In this document: positions 17,418 to 24,763 of the stretch, in pieces
How positions within the stretch are numbered: the first letter of the stretch is position 1
Layout: the number at the start of each line of letters is the position of its first letter
NCBI RefSeq assembly: GCF_015667585.1
Contig: NZ_JADPEG010000007.1
Location: 1 to 64,000 of the forward strand
DNA: 64,000 nucleotides
From: Clostridium sp. D33t1_170424_F3
GTDB taxonomy: Bacteria; Bacillota; Clostridia; Oscillospirales; Acutalibacteraceae
Direction: 5' to 3'
Notes under the pieces: model-generated
Database searches by the model: none
Seen by the model: only the letters and a program-made list of their open reading frames with translations
What the model was told of the DNA's origin: nothing
Made by a program: the position numbers and the translations under genes

Positions 17418-18974
17418 TTGATTCCTATTGTAGTATGTATCATCATCGCGCTGCTGTGCGCGGTGATCTCTGGCGTAATCGCTTTTTTGGCAGGTGTGTC
17501 CCACCGGAAGAAAATTGCTGAATTTACCATCGGCTCCGCGGAGCAGGAGGCCAAACGGATTGTGAGCGACGCGATCAAAACCGCGGAGGCCAAGAAAAAA
17601 GAAGCCGTTTTGGAAGGCAAGGACGAAATCCACCGTCAAAGAGCGGAAGCGGAAAAAGAGCTGAACGAACGCCGGAAGGAAGTACAGCGGCAGGAGCGCC
17701 GCATTCAGCAAAAGGAAGAAACACTTGACAAAAAGCTGGAGAGCTTAGAGGCAAAGGACGAGATTCTTAACAACAAAAACAAGCAGGCAGACGAACGATT
17801 GGCAGAAGCGGAAGCTGTAAAGAAGAGCCAGTTTGAAATGCTGGAGCGCATTTCCGGTTTCACTGTGGAACAGGCAAAAGATTTCCTCATGAAAAACCTG
17901 GAGGATGAACTCACGCATGAAAAGGCCGTCAAACTCATGGAGTTTGAACAGCAGACGCGCGACGACGCGGAAAATTCCGCGCGCGAGATTATCTCCATGG
18001 CCATTCAGCGTTGTGCGGCAGATCATGTGGCGGAGGCGACGATTTCTGTTGTGCCGCTGCCCAACGACGAGATGAAGGGCCGCATCATCGGCCGTGAGGG
18101 ACGGAACATCCGCGCGATCGAGACGATGACCGGCGTCGACCTGATTATCGACGATACGCCGGAGGCCATTACGCTGTCCAGCTTTGAGCCGGTCCGCCGC
18201 GAGGTGGCCCGCATTGCGCTGGAAAAACTGATCTCCGATGGCAGAATTCACCCCGCCCGCATTGAAGAAATGATTGAAAAGGCGCGCCGCGAGGTGGACG
18301 CCACGATCAAACAGGAGGGTGAGCGCGCCATCATCGAGGCCGGCGTAAACGGGATTCATCCCGAACTGGTCAAGCTGCTGGGTCGTCTGCGTTACCGCAC
18401 CAGCTACGGCCAGAACGTTTTGAACCATTCCCTGGAGGTCGCGTACCTGTCCGGCGTCATGGCGTCGGAGCTGGGGCTTGACCCGACCATTGCCCGCCGC
18501 GCAGGCCTCCTGCACGACATCGGCAAAGCGCTTGACCATGAAATTGAAGGCTCGCACGTCGACATCGGCGTGGATGTGGCCCGCAAATACAAGGAAAGCG
18601 AAACCGTTATTCACGCCATTCAGGCCCACCACGGAGACGTGGAAGCCAAGACCGTTATCGCCTGCATCGTACAGGCGGCGGACGCCATTTCGGCTGCAAG
18701 GCCGGGCGCGCGGCGTGAAAACCTGGAAAATTACATCAAACGTCTGGAGAAGCTGGAGGGAGTCGCTTCTTCCTTTGAAGGTGTGGAGCGCTGTTACGCC
18801 ATTCAGGCGGGCCGCGAAATCCGCATCATGGTGAAACCGGACATCATTACGGACGACCGGATGATCCTGCTGGCGCGGGACATCTGCCAGAAGATCGAGA
18901 ACGACCTGGAATACCCGGGCCAGATCAAGGTCAACATCATCCGCGAGAGCCGCGCAATCGAATACGCAAAATAA
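17418..18974 (+). CDS. rny: Ribonuclease Y
   Basis: The TTG at 17418 is chosen as start: AGGAGGTG is about ten bases upstream, and the resulting protein begins with the membrane anchor ([20 protein letters not shown]) and has the family length of 518 residues. A long charged coiled coil runs to about residue 180. Then comes the KH domain ([16 protein letters not shown]) and the HD domain ([14 protein letters not shown]...[12 protein letters not shown]). RNase Y is the membrane-bound endonuclease that starts mRNA decay in Firmicutes. In Bacillus it is encoded beside ymdB and spoVS, as here; YmdB is reported to act with it. A terminator follows at 18985. Confidence 0.98.
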   Translation: MIPIVVCIIIALLCAVISGVIAFLAGVSHRKKIAEFTIGSAEQEAKRIVSDAIKTAEAKKKEAVLEGKDEIHRQRAEAEKELNERRKEVQRQERRIQQKEETLDKKLESLEAKDEILNNKNKQADERLAEAEAVKKSQFEMLERISGFTVEQAKDFLMKNLEDELTHEKAVKLMEFEQQTRDDAENSAREIISMAIQRCAADHVAEATISVVPLPNDEMKGRIIGREGRNIRAIETMTGVDLIIDDTPEAITLSSFEPVRREVARIALEKLISDGRIHPARIEEMIEKARREVDATIKQEGERAIIEAGVNGIHPELVKLLGRLRYRTSYGQNVLNHSLEVAYLSGVMASELGLDPTIARRAGLLHDIGKALDHEIEGSHVDIGVDVARKYKESETVIHAIQAHHGDVEAKTVIACIVQAADAISAARPGARRENLENYIKRLEKLEGVASSFEGVERCYAIQAGREIRIMVKPDIITDDRMILLARDICQKIENDLEYPGQIKVNIIRESRAIEYAK

Positions 18975-18984
18975 ACAGACCAGG

Positions 18985-19009
18985 GGCGGGCAGCAATGCC
19001 CGCCTTTTT
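18985..19009 (+). terminator. rny terminator
   Basis: GGCGGGCA-GCAA-TGCCCGCC followed by TTTTT is a clean intrinsic terminator ten bases after the rny stop. Confidence 0.9.
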
Positions 19010-19056
19010 ATTTTAAAAAGCAGTTCTCAGGCAATACTGATACAGGGGGCGATTCT

Positions 19057-19329
19057 ATGCCGCGCTACGCCATGCTGGCGCAGGGACGAGTACAGGGCGT
19101 CGGGTTTCGCTGGGCCGCCCAGCGGGACGCACAAGCACGCGGGCTGACCGGATGGGTCCGCAACCGGCCGGACGGCTGTGTAGAGCTTGAGGTACAGGGG
19201 GATCCCCCCGCCGTTTCGGCGTTCTCCGCCGCCCTGCGCCGCGGAACCGGCTACAGCCGTCTGGAACGCCTGGATATCCGCGAAATCCCGGAGCTTCCGG
19301 AGAAACAGGGGTTTCGTGTGCGCGTTTGA
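19057..19329 (+). CDS. acyP: Acylphosphatase
   Basis: The 90-residue protein carries the acylphosphatase signature GRVQGVGFRW with the catalytic arginine in GVGFR and the catalytic asparagine in WVRNRPDG. It continues with VELEVQGDP and ends in FRVRV, the family's usual length and order. It hydrolyses carboxyl-phosphate bonds such as acetyl phosphate. It sits between rny and ymdB, beyond the rny terminator, with AGGGGG before the ATG. This insertion between rny and ymdB differs from the Bacillus order. Confidence 0.93.
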   Translation: MPRYAMLAQGRVQGVGFRWAAQRDAQARGLTGWVRNRPDGCVELEVQGDPPAVSAFSAALRRGTGYSRLERLDIREIPELPEKQGFRVRV

Positions 19330-19356
19330 CTGAAAACAGAAAAAGGGATGAAACAT

Positions 19357-20124
19357 ATGAATATTCTCGCAATCGGGGACGTGGTCGGCAGCATCGGCTG
19401 CAAATTTCTGCGCGCCCATCTGCCCCAGCTCAAAAAGTTCAAGGGGATCGACCTCGTGATCGCCAACGGAGAAAACTCGGCGGACGGCAACGGGATCACT
19501 CCCACGTCTGCAAATTTTCTCTTTGACAGCGGCGTGGACGTAATTACAGCGGGCAACCACACCTTCCGCCGCAAGGAGAGCTATGAATTTTTCGACTCCT
19601 GCGAGTCGCTGCTGCGCCCCGCCAATTTTCCCGCAGGCGCGCCGGGCCGCGGCTTCTGCGCAGTGGATATGGGCCGCATCCAGGTGGGCGTGATCAACCT
19701 GATGGGCGTTGTATACATGGAAAGCATGGATTCCCCGTTCGATATTGCGGACCGCATTTTATCCGAAGGGACGCCGAAAATCACGCTGGTGGACTTCCAC
19801 GCGGAAGCCACCGGGGAAAAACGCTCCCTCGCCTATTATCTGGACGGGCGCGTCTCCGCTGTATTCGGTACGCACACGCATGTGCAGACGGCCGACGAAT
19901 GCATCCTGGAAAACGGCACGGGCTATATCTCCGACCTGGGGATGACCGGCCCGGTCCACTCCGTCCTGGGCGTCAAACCGGAACTTGTGATTCAGAAAAT
20001 GCGCACCAAAATGCCCGTCCGGTTCGACATCGCGGACGGCCCCTGCGAGATGGACTGCGCGCTGTTCCAGATCGACGAAAAAACTGGGAAAACGCTGGAA
20101 ATCGAGCGCCTGCGCCTCGCCTGA
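19357..20124 (+). CDS. ymdB: YmdB-family metallophosphoesterase
   Basis: This 255-residue protein is of the TIGR00282/YmdB type: MNILAIGDVVGSIGCK with the first metal aspartate, VIANGENSADGNGIT, AGNHTFRRKE, LVDFHAEATGEK and a late HTHVQTADE with two metal histidines. The start at 19357 is chosen because AAAGGG at 19342-19347 is nine bases upstream and family members begin MNILxIGD. In Bacillus YmdB is a phosphodiesterase active on 2',3'-cyclic nucleotides and needed for the biofilm/sporulation decision; it works with RNase Y. Its place between rny and spoVS supports the assignment. Confidence 0.93.
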   Translation: MNILAIGDVVGSIGCKFLRAHLPQLKKFKGIDLVIANGENSADGNGITPTSANFLFDSGVDVITAGNHTFRRKESYEFFDSCESLLRPANFPAGAPGRGFCAVDMGRIQVGVINLMGVVYMESMDSPFDIADRILSEGTPKITLVDFHAEATGEKRSLAYYLDGRVSAVFGTHTHVQTADECILENGTGYISDLGMTGPVHSVLGVKPELVIQKMRTKMPVRFDIADGPCEMDCALFQIDEKTGKTLEIERLRLA

Positions 20125-20169
20125 ACCCGACAGAAAGCAAGATAATTCCCATATATTTTCCGCATCATA

Positions 20170-20198
20170 TTGCAAGTCTATGCAAAATGTTTTATGAT
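20170..20198 (+). promoter_or_regulatory. Promoter of spoVS
   Basis: TTGCAA (20170-20175), a 17-base spacer and TATGAT (20193-20198) lie 38 bases before the spoVS start. This looks like a sigma-A promoter; no clear SigH consensus was found. Confidence 0.6.
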
Positions 20199-20236
20199 TA
20201 GAGTGTAAAAATTCATAGGACGTAGGAGGGATGGCT

Positions 20237-20497
20237 ATGGAACCTTTAAAAGTGTCATCAAAGTCCGCACCAAACGCAGTCGCCGGCGCGATTGCAGGGG
20301 TCATCCGAGAGTCCGGCGCCGCCGAGATCCAGGCGGTTGGGGCTGGCGCCGCCAATCAGGCAATTAAAGCGGTTGCCATCGCACGGGGGTATCTTGCCCC
20401 GGCAGGGATCGACCTCATCTGCATTCCCGCTTTTGCAAGTGTAGAAATCGACGGCGAGGAACGCACTGCTATCCGTTTGATTGTCGAACAGAGATAG
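20237..20497 (+). CDS. spoVS: Stage V sporulation protein S
   Basis: The 86-residue protein matches SpoVS almost residue for residue in pattern: EPLKVSSKSAPNAVAGAIAG, ESGAAEIQAVGAGAANQAIK, AVAIARGYLAPAGIDLICIP, and the end EERTAIRLIVEQR. The ATG at 20237 is chosen over 20231 because AGGAGG (20224-20229) is then correctly spaced and the length equals that of the Bacillus protein. SpoVS is an Alba-fold protein that affects late sporulation and septation. Its presence indicates a spore-forming lineage. Confidence 0.97.
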   Translation: MEPLKVSSKSAPNAVAGAIAGVIRESGAAEIQAVGAGAANQAIKAVAIARGYLAPAGIDLICIPAFASVEIDGEERTAIRLIVEQR

Positions 20498-20574
20498 TAC
20501 GGAAACAACTTTGACAGTAACCATCTCACCACTCACATAATACCAATTCCTCCACTACGTTTCCATAAAGCATT

Positions 20575-20611
20575 GAGTTCCCCGTTCTTTACAGCGGGGA
20601 ACTCTTTTTTT
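20575..20611 (+). terminator. spoVS terminator
   Basis: GAGTTCCCCG pairs perfectly with CGGGGAACTC around the loop TTCTTTACAG, followed by seven T. Confidence 0.93.
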
Positions 20612-20664
20612 GATAAACGCCGATGTTTTCGACTATCTCCCCCTTTTTCTGGCAATAATATCGA

Positions 20665-20693
20665 TTGAATCTGCTGCAAGAGTATGTTATAAT
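20665..20693 (+). promoter_or_regulatory. Promoter of the fakA-like gene
   Basis: TTGAAT (20665-20670), a 17-base spacer and the consensus TATAAT (20688-20693). Confidence 0.8.
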
Positions 20694-20778
20694 ATTCAAA
20701 TAAATGTCCGGATAAAATAGCGTATAGGAAAAATAAAGAGAACCGTATATGAAAAATGTTACCAAGGGAGTGTTCGCA

Positions 20779-22443
20779 GTGATAAATGGAATTGAGTTGA
20801 GGGACGCCATGATTTCCGGCGCCAACAATATCGCCAAGTATAAAACCTCTGTCGATGAGCTGAATATTTTCCCCGTGCCGGATGGAGACACCGGAACCAA
20901 TATGAGCATGACAATGGCTTCCGCCGCGCGGGAATTGGAGAATGCGGAAGGCGGCGCCGGTGAGATTGCACACAAGGCGGCTTCCGCTCTTTTGCGCGGA
21001 GCCAGAGGCAATTCCGGCGTCATCCTCTCCCTTTTGTTCCGCGGCTTTTCCAAAGGCATCGAGGGCTGCAGCACCATCAGCGGAACCGATCTGGCCAACG
21101 CGCTTGGAATGGGCGTGGAAGCCGCCTACAAGGCCGTGATGAAACCTACCGAGGGCACTATCCTGACCGTCTCCCGCGTTGCCTGTGAAAAGGGCAAGGC
21201 GGCGGCGGAGATCGACGACGACCCGGTTTACGTCTGGAGCGCCATCTGCAAGGGCGCGGCGGAAGCGCTGGAAGAAACCCCGGAGCTGCTCCCCGTACTG
21301 AAAAAGGCAGGCGTTGTGGACGCGGGCGGCAAGGGCCTTTGCCATATCTTTGACGGCATGATGTCCGTCTTCAAGGATCACACCATCATTCTCAACGATG
21401 CGGCGGAATTCAATAACAACCTCACTGCAGATGAATTCTTCCGCAACGCGGCGGCAGAATTCGACCAGGAAATCCACTTCACCTACTGCACGGAGTTCAT
21501 CGTTGGACGCGACCCGGACTGCGTAAAGGACCCGCAGGACCTGCGCCAGTATCTGGAGGGCATCGGAGATTGCGTCGTCGTTGTGGACGACGAAGAGATC
21601 ATCAAGGTGCATGTGCACACGGAGGAGCCGGGCAACGCCCTGCAGGCGGCGCTGGTCTTCGGACAGCTCCTGACCGTTAAAATAGAAAACATGAAGGAAC
21701 AGCACAGAAAGGCGGCGGAAGCAAACGAGGCCGCAAAGGCAAAGGCCGCAAAAAAGTCCCTGGCCCCTGCTGAGCCGACGGAAGAGATCGGCTTTGTGGC
21801 GGTGGCCGCGGGCGACGGATTGCAGACGCTGTTCACCGACCTCGGCTGTACCCATGTGGTCAGCGGCGGACAGACGATGAACCCCAGCACCAACGATATC
21901 CTGGAAGCGGTGCGCGCCACACCGGCTAAGACGGTCATCGTTCTGCCCAACAATAAAAACATCATTATGGCGGCGGAGCAGACCGTTCCGCTGATCAAGG
22001 ACCGCAAGGTCATTGTTCTGCCGACCCGCACCGTCCCGCAGGGGCTCTCCGCGATGCTGGCGTTCGATCCGGACGTTTCCACCGAGCAGAACGCCGTTTC
22101 CATGATGGAGGCCGCGGGAAACGTACAGACCGGCACCGTCACCTTTGCGGCGCGCGATTCCGAATTCGGCGGTCACAAAATCCGCGAGGGCGACATTCTG
22201 GGCCTGCGCAACGGGAAAATGGAACTGATTGAAAAGGACATTGTCCACACCTGCAGCAAGCTGACCCGTTCCATGGTCAACCGCAGTACCTCCTTCATCA
22301 CCATTATCTACGGTTCCGACATCACGGAGGCACAGGCGAACGACGCGTACAATCGGATTAAAACCAAGATCAGCAGCGACATCGAGGTCACGCTGGTCAA
22401 CGGCGGCCAGCCCGTCTATTACTTTATCGTTTCCGTTGAATAA
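20779..22443 (+). CDS. fakA: DAK2-domain protein, fatty-acid kinase FakA-like (YloV)
   Basis: The GTG at 20779 is taken as start: AAGGGAG at 20764-20770 is eight bases upstream and family members begin close to this point. An ATG at 20749 has no good ribosome site. The 554-residue protein opens with the Dak2 kinase domain (NIFPVPDGDTGTNMSMT, RGARGNSGVILSLLFRGF, VDAGGKGL) that holds Mg-ATP. A middle domain ends in an Ala/Lys-rich linker near residue 320, and a C-terminal DegV-like EDD half follows (GGQTMNPSTNDILEAV, LPNNKNI). FakA phosphorylates fatty acids held by FakB/DegV proteins for phospholipid synthesis. No fakB is in the window. In many Firmicutes this gene precedes recG, as here. Confidence 0.92.
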   Translation: MINGIELRDAMISGANNIAKYKTSVDELNIFPVPDGDTGTNMSMTMASAARELENAEGGAGEIAHKAASALLRGARGNSGVILSLLFRGFSKGIEGCSTISGTDLANALGMGVEAAYKAVMKPTEGTILTVSRVACEKGKAAAEIDDDPVYVWSAICKGAAEALEETPELLPVLKKAGVVDAGGKGLCHIFDGMMSVFKDHTIILNDAAEFNNNLTADEFFRNAAAEFDQEIHFTYCTEFIVGRDPDCVKDPQDLRQYLEGIGDCVVVVDDEEIIKVHVHTEEPGNALQAALVFGQLLTVKIENMKEQHRKAAEANEAAKAKAAKKSLAPAEPTEEIGFVAVAAGDGLQTLFTDLGCTHVVSGGQTMNPSTNDILEAVRATPAKTVIVLPNNKNIIMAAEQTVPLIKDRKVIVLPTRTVPQGLSAMLAFDPDVSTEQNAVSMMEAAGNVQTGTVTFAARDSEFGGHKIREGDILGLRNGKMELIEKDIVHTCSKLTRSMVNRSTSFITIIYGSDITEAQANDAYNRIKTKISSDIEVTLVNGGQPVYYFIVSVE

Positions 22444-22453
22444 AACTGTCTGT

Positions 22454-22484
22454 CCAATATAAAACAGAGGCTGTTTTATATTGG
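22454..22484 (+). terminator. Hairpin after the fakA-like gene
   Basis: CCAATATAAAACAG pairs perfectly with CTGTTTTATATTGG around an AGG loop, ten bases after the stop. There is no separate T-run, so it may act with the repeat that follows. Confidence 0.55.
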
Positions 22485-22485
22485 C

Positions 22486-22594
22486 AGCATACACAAATAA
22501 CCGGCCGCATTTGATGATCCCCCCGCCCTTAGCGGGGGGAATCGCTTTTCTACTGCCAATCTTTCATGTAAGGCGCGTTGTGATACGGCCACTT
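22486..22594. repeat. Dispersed hairpin element, copy A
   Basis: This roughly 109-base segment aligns along its whole length with 55665-55773. Shared blocks include AACCGGCC, ATTTGATGAT, a C6/G6 hairpin (GATCCCCCCGC...GCGGGGGGAATC here), CTGCCAATC, and GGCCACTT/AGCCACTT at the right end. The ends are near inverted copies of each other (AACCGGCC versus AAGTGGCC). It lies between the fakA-like gene and the recG ribosome site. It could be a miniature mobile element or a structured RNA. Confidence 0.75.
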
Positions 22595-22624
22595 CATTTT
22601 TGCACTGTTCTGGAGGTGAATTTC

Positions 22625-24655
22625 TTGTCGTTGTTTCACAGGCCCATACGGGAACTGAAGGGTGTAGGCGAAAAGCGCGCCAAACTGTTCGCCAAAATCG
22701 GCGCGCCGAGCGTCGGAGCGCTGCTGCGCCTCTACCCCCGCGCTTACGAGGACCTGTCTCATCCCTGCCTCATCCGGGAAGCGCCGCTGAACGAACCCTG
22801 CGCGATCCGCGCGACCGTATACCGCACGCCGTCGGAAACGCGCATCCGCGGCGGGATGCTGCTCTGCAAACTGCGCGTCACAGACGGCGCGAGCGATATG
22901 GAGGTCACCTTTTTTAATAATCCCTACGTCAAGGACCGGCTGCAGGAAGGAGAAACCTATCTGTTCTACGGCAAAGTCCATTCCAACTTTTTAAAGCGCG
23001 AAATGCTCGCCCCGGAGTTTTATCCCATCGGCGCGTATCCGGCCATCTGTCCGGTCTACCGGCAAACGCAGGGACTCAGCTCCCGCATCATATCCAACGC
23101 GGTGCGCAACGCCTTTCTTCTTCTTCCGCAGGAGCTTCGCGACCCCATTCCGGAGCCGCTGCGCCTGCAATACGGCCTGTGCCCGCTGCGGACGGCGCTG
23201 GAACATATCCATTTTCCCGATACAATGGAACAGCTGCGCGCCGCGCGCTACCGCCTGATCTTTGAGGAACTGCTTGTTCTGCAGCTGGGCCTGCTCCGCA
23301 TGAAGACACGGGAAAAGGAGGAAAACCGCCTCCGCTTGACGCAGGACTGCACGGAAGCGTTTTTCCGGCTGCTCCCTTTTACACCCACGCAAGCGCAAAA
23401 ACGCGCCGTACAGGAAGCCATGGAGGATATGCAAGGCGGCCATCCGATGAACCGGCTGGTGCAGGGCGACGTCGGTTCCGGTAAAACAGCGGTCGCCGCC
23501 GCGCTTTGTTATTGCGTGGTGGAAAACGGGATGCAGGCCGCGCTGATGGCGCCCACGGAAATCCTGGCCCGCCAGCACTTTGATTCCCTCTCCGCCATGC
23601 TCGCTCCCGCCGGCATCCCGGTCGCCCTGTTGACCGGCTCCATCCCCGCCGCACAGAAAAAGAAGCTAACGGAACAGCTCAAAGCAGGGGAAATTCGCTT
23701 TGTCATCGGCACGCACGCCCTGCTCTCTGAGGGGGTTTTCTTTCAAAAGCTCGGGCTGGTTGTCACAGATGAACAGCATCGCTTCGGCGTGGCGCAGCGG
23801 GCGGCGCTGGCCTCCAAGGGGGACAACCCGCATCTGCTCGTCATGAGCGCTACGCCCATTCCCCGCACGCTGGCGCTGATGATCTACGGCGACCTGGACC
23901 TCTCTATCCTGGATGAGCTGCCCCCAGGCCGGCAAAAGATTGAAACATATGCCATCGACAGCGCCAAGCGGCCGCGCGCCTTCCACTTTTTGCAGCAGCA
24001 TATCGCACAGGGACAGCAATGCTACATCATTTGTCCGATGATCGATGAGAGCGACAGCGACATGGCTTCTGTGACGCAATACGCGGAAAAGCTCCGCACG
24101 GAATGGATGCCCCACTGCCGCGTCGGCCTGCTGCACGGCCGCATGAAAGCCAGGGAGAAAGAATCCGTCATGGGGGACTTCTCCGCCGGACGGATCGACG
24201 TACTGGTCTCCACGACCGTTGTGGAGGTCGGCGTGGACGTGCCAAACGCAACCGTCATGCTGATCGAGAACGCGGAGCGCTACGGTCTTTCCCAGCTGCA
24301 TCAGCTCCGGGGGCGCGTCGGGCGCGGGACGCAGCAATCCACCTGTATTCTGGTTTCCGATGCGCAGAATGAGGAGGCGCTCACGCGGCTGTCCGTGATG
24401 TGCCGCACCTCAAACGGCTTTGAGATCGCCGACGAGGATTTAAAGCTGCGCGGGCCCGGCGATTTCTTCGGCTCCCGCCAGCACGGCCTTCCGGACATGA
24501 AAATAGCCGACATGGCGCAGGACATGGAGACGCTCAAACATGCGCAGGAGGCCGCGCGCGGCATTTTGACGCAGGATTTCTCGCTGGAAAAACCGGAACA
24601 CCGCGGCCTGCGCGCAGAAATCAACCAGCTTTTTCAAACGCTTGCGGGCGGATAA
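22625..24655 (+). CDS. recG: ATP-dependent DNA helicase RecG
   Basis: The TTG at 22625 is chosen because GGAGGTG (22612-22618) is six bases upstream and the 676-residue product begins LFHRPIRELKGVGEKRAK, the usual RecG N terminus. The wedge/OB domain covers about residues 50-230. The motor has Walker A GDVGSGKT (281-288), motif II DEQH (382-385), SATPIPRTLAL (motif III) and the C-terminal helicase motifs STTVVEVGVDVPNA and QLRGRVGRG. RecG remodels stalled forks and branched DNA. Upstream starts would run into the dispersed repeat and are rejected. Confidence 0.97.
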   Translation: MSLFHRPIRELKGVGEKRAKLFAKIGAPSVGALLRLYPRAYEDLSHPCLIREAPLNEPCAIRATVYRTPSETRIRGGMLLCKLRVTDGASDMEVTFFNNPYVKDRLQEGETYLFYGKVHSNFLKREMLAPEFYPIGAYPAICPVYRQTQGLSSRIISNAVRNAFLLLPQELRDPIPEPLRLQYGLCPLRTALEHIHFPDTMEQLRAARYRLIFEELLVLQLGLLRMKTREKEENRLRLTQDCTEAFFRLLPFTPTQAQKRAVQEAMEDMQGGHPMNRLVQGDVGSGKTAVAAALCYCVVENGMQAALMAPTEILARQHFDSLSAMLAPAGIPVALLTGSIPAAQKKKLTEQLKAGEIRFVIGTHALLSEGVFFQKLGLVVTDEQHRFGVAQRAALASKGDNPHLLVMSATPIPRTLALMIYGDLDLSILDELPPGRQKIETYAIDSAKRPRAFHFLQQHIAQGQQCYIICPMIDESDSDMASVTQYAEKLRTEWMPHCRVGLLHGRMKAREKESVMGDFSAGRIDVLVSTTVVEVGVDVPNATVMLIENAERYGLSQLHQLRGRVGRGTQQSTCILVSDAQNEEALTRLSVMCRTSNGFEIADEDLKLRGPGDFFGSRQHGLPDMKIADMAQDMETLKHAQEAARGILTQDFSLEKPEHRGLRAEINQLFQTLAGG

Positions 24656-24660
24656 ATAAA

Positions 24661-24691
24661 GCCGCTGTCAGATAGAAAATCTGACAGCGGC
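24661..24691. terminator. Two-way terminator between recG and sbcC
   Basis: GCCGCTGTCAGAT pairs perfectly with ATCTGACAGCGGC around a five-base loop, with T-rich sequence after it. It lies between two convergent genes. Confidence 0.88.
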
Positions 24692-24763
24692 TGTTTTCGT
24701 TTTAGGGACGTGCCCTTCCACTTCTCCTGGTTCTTTATTTTAAAAGTTGCCGGAACTAATAAA

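Noticed and set aside
22454-22594. CRISPR-like repeats
   Set aside because: The repeated element occurs only twice, 33 kb apart, with no regular spacers; no cas genes are in the window.
22481-22624. N-terminal extension of RecG
   Set aside because: The extension would cross the dispersed repeat, and the TTG at 22625 has an ideal ribosome site and gives the normal RecG N terminus.
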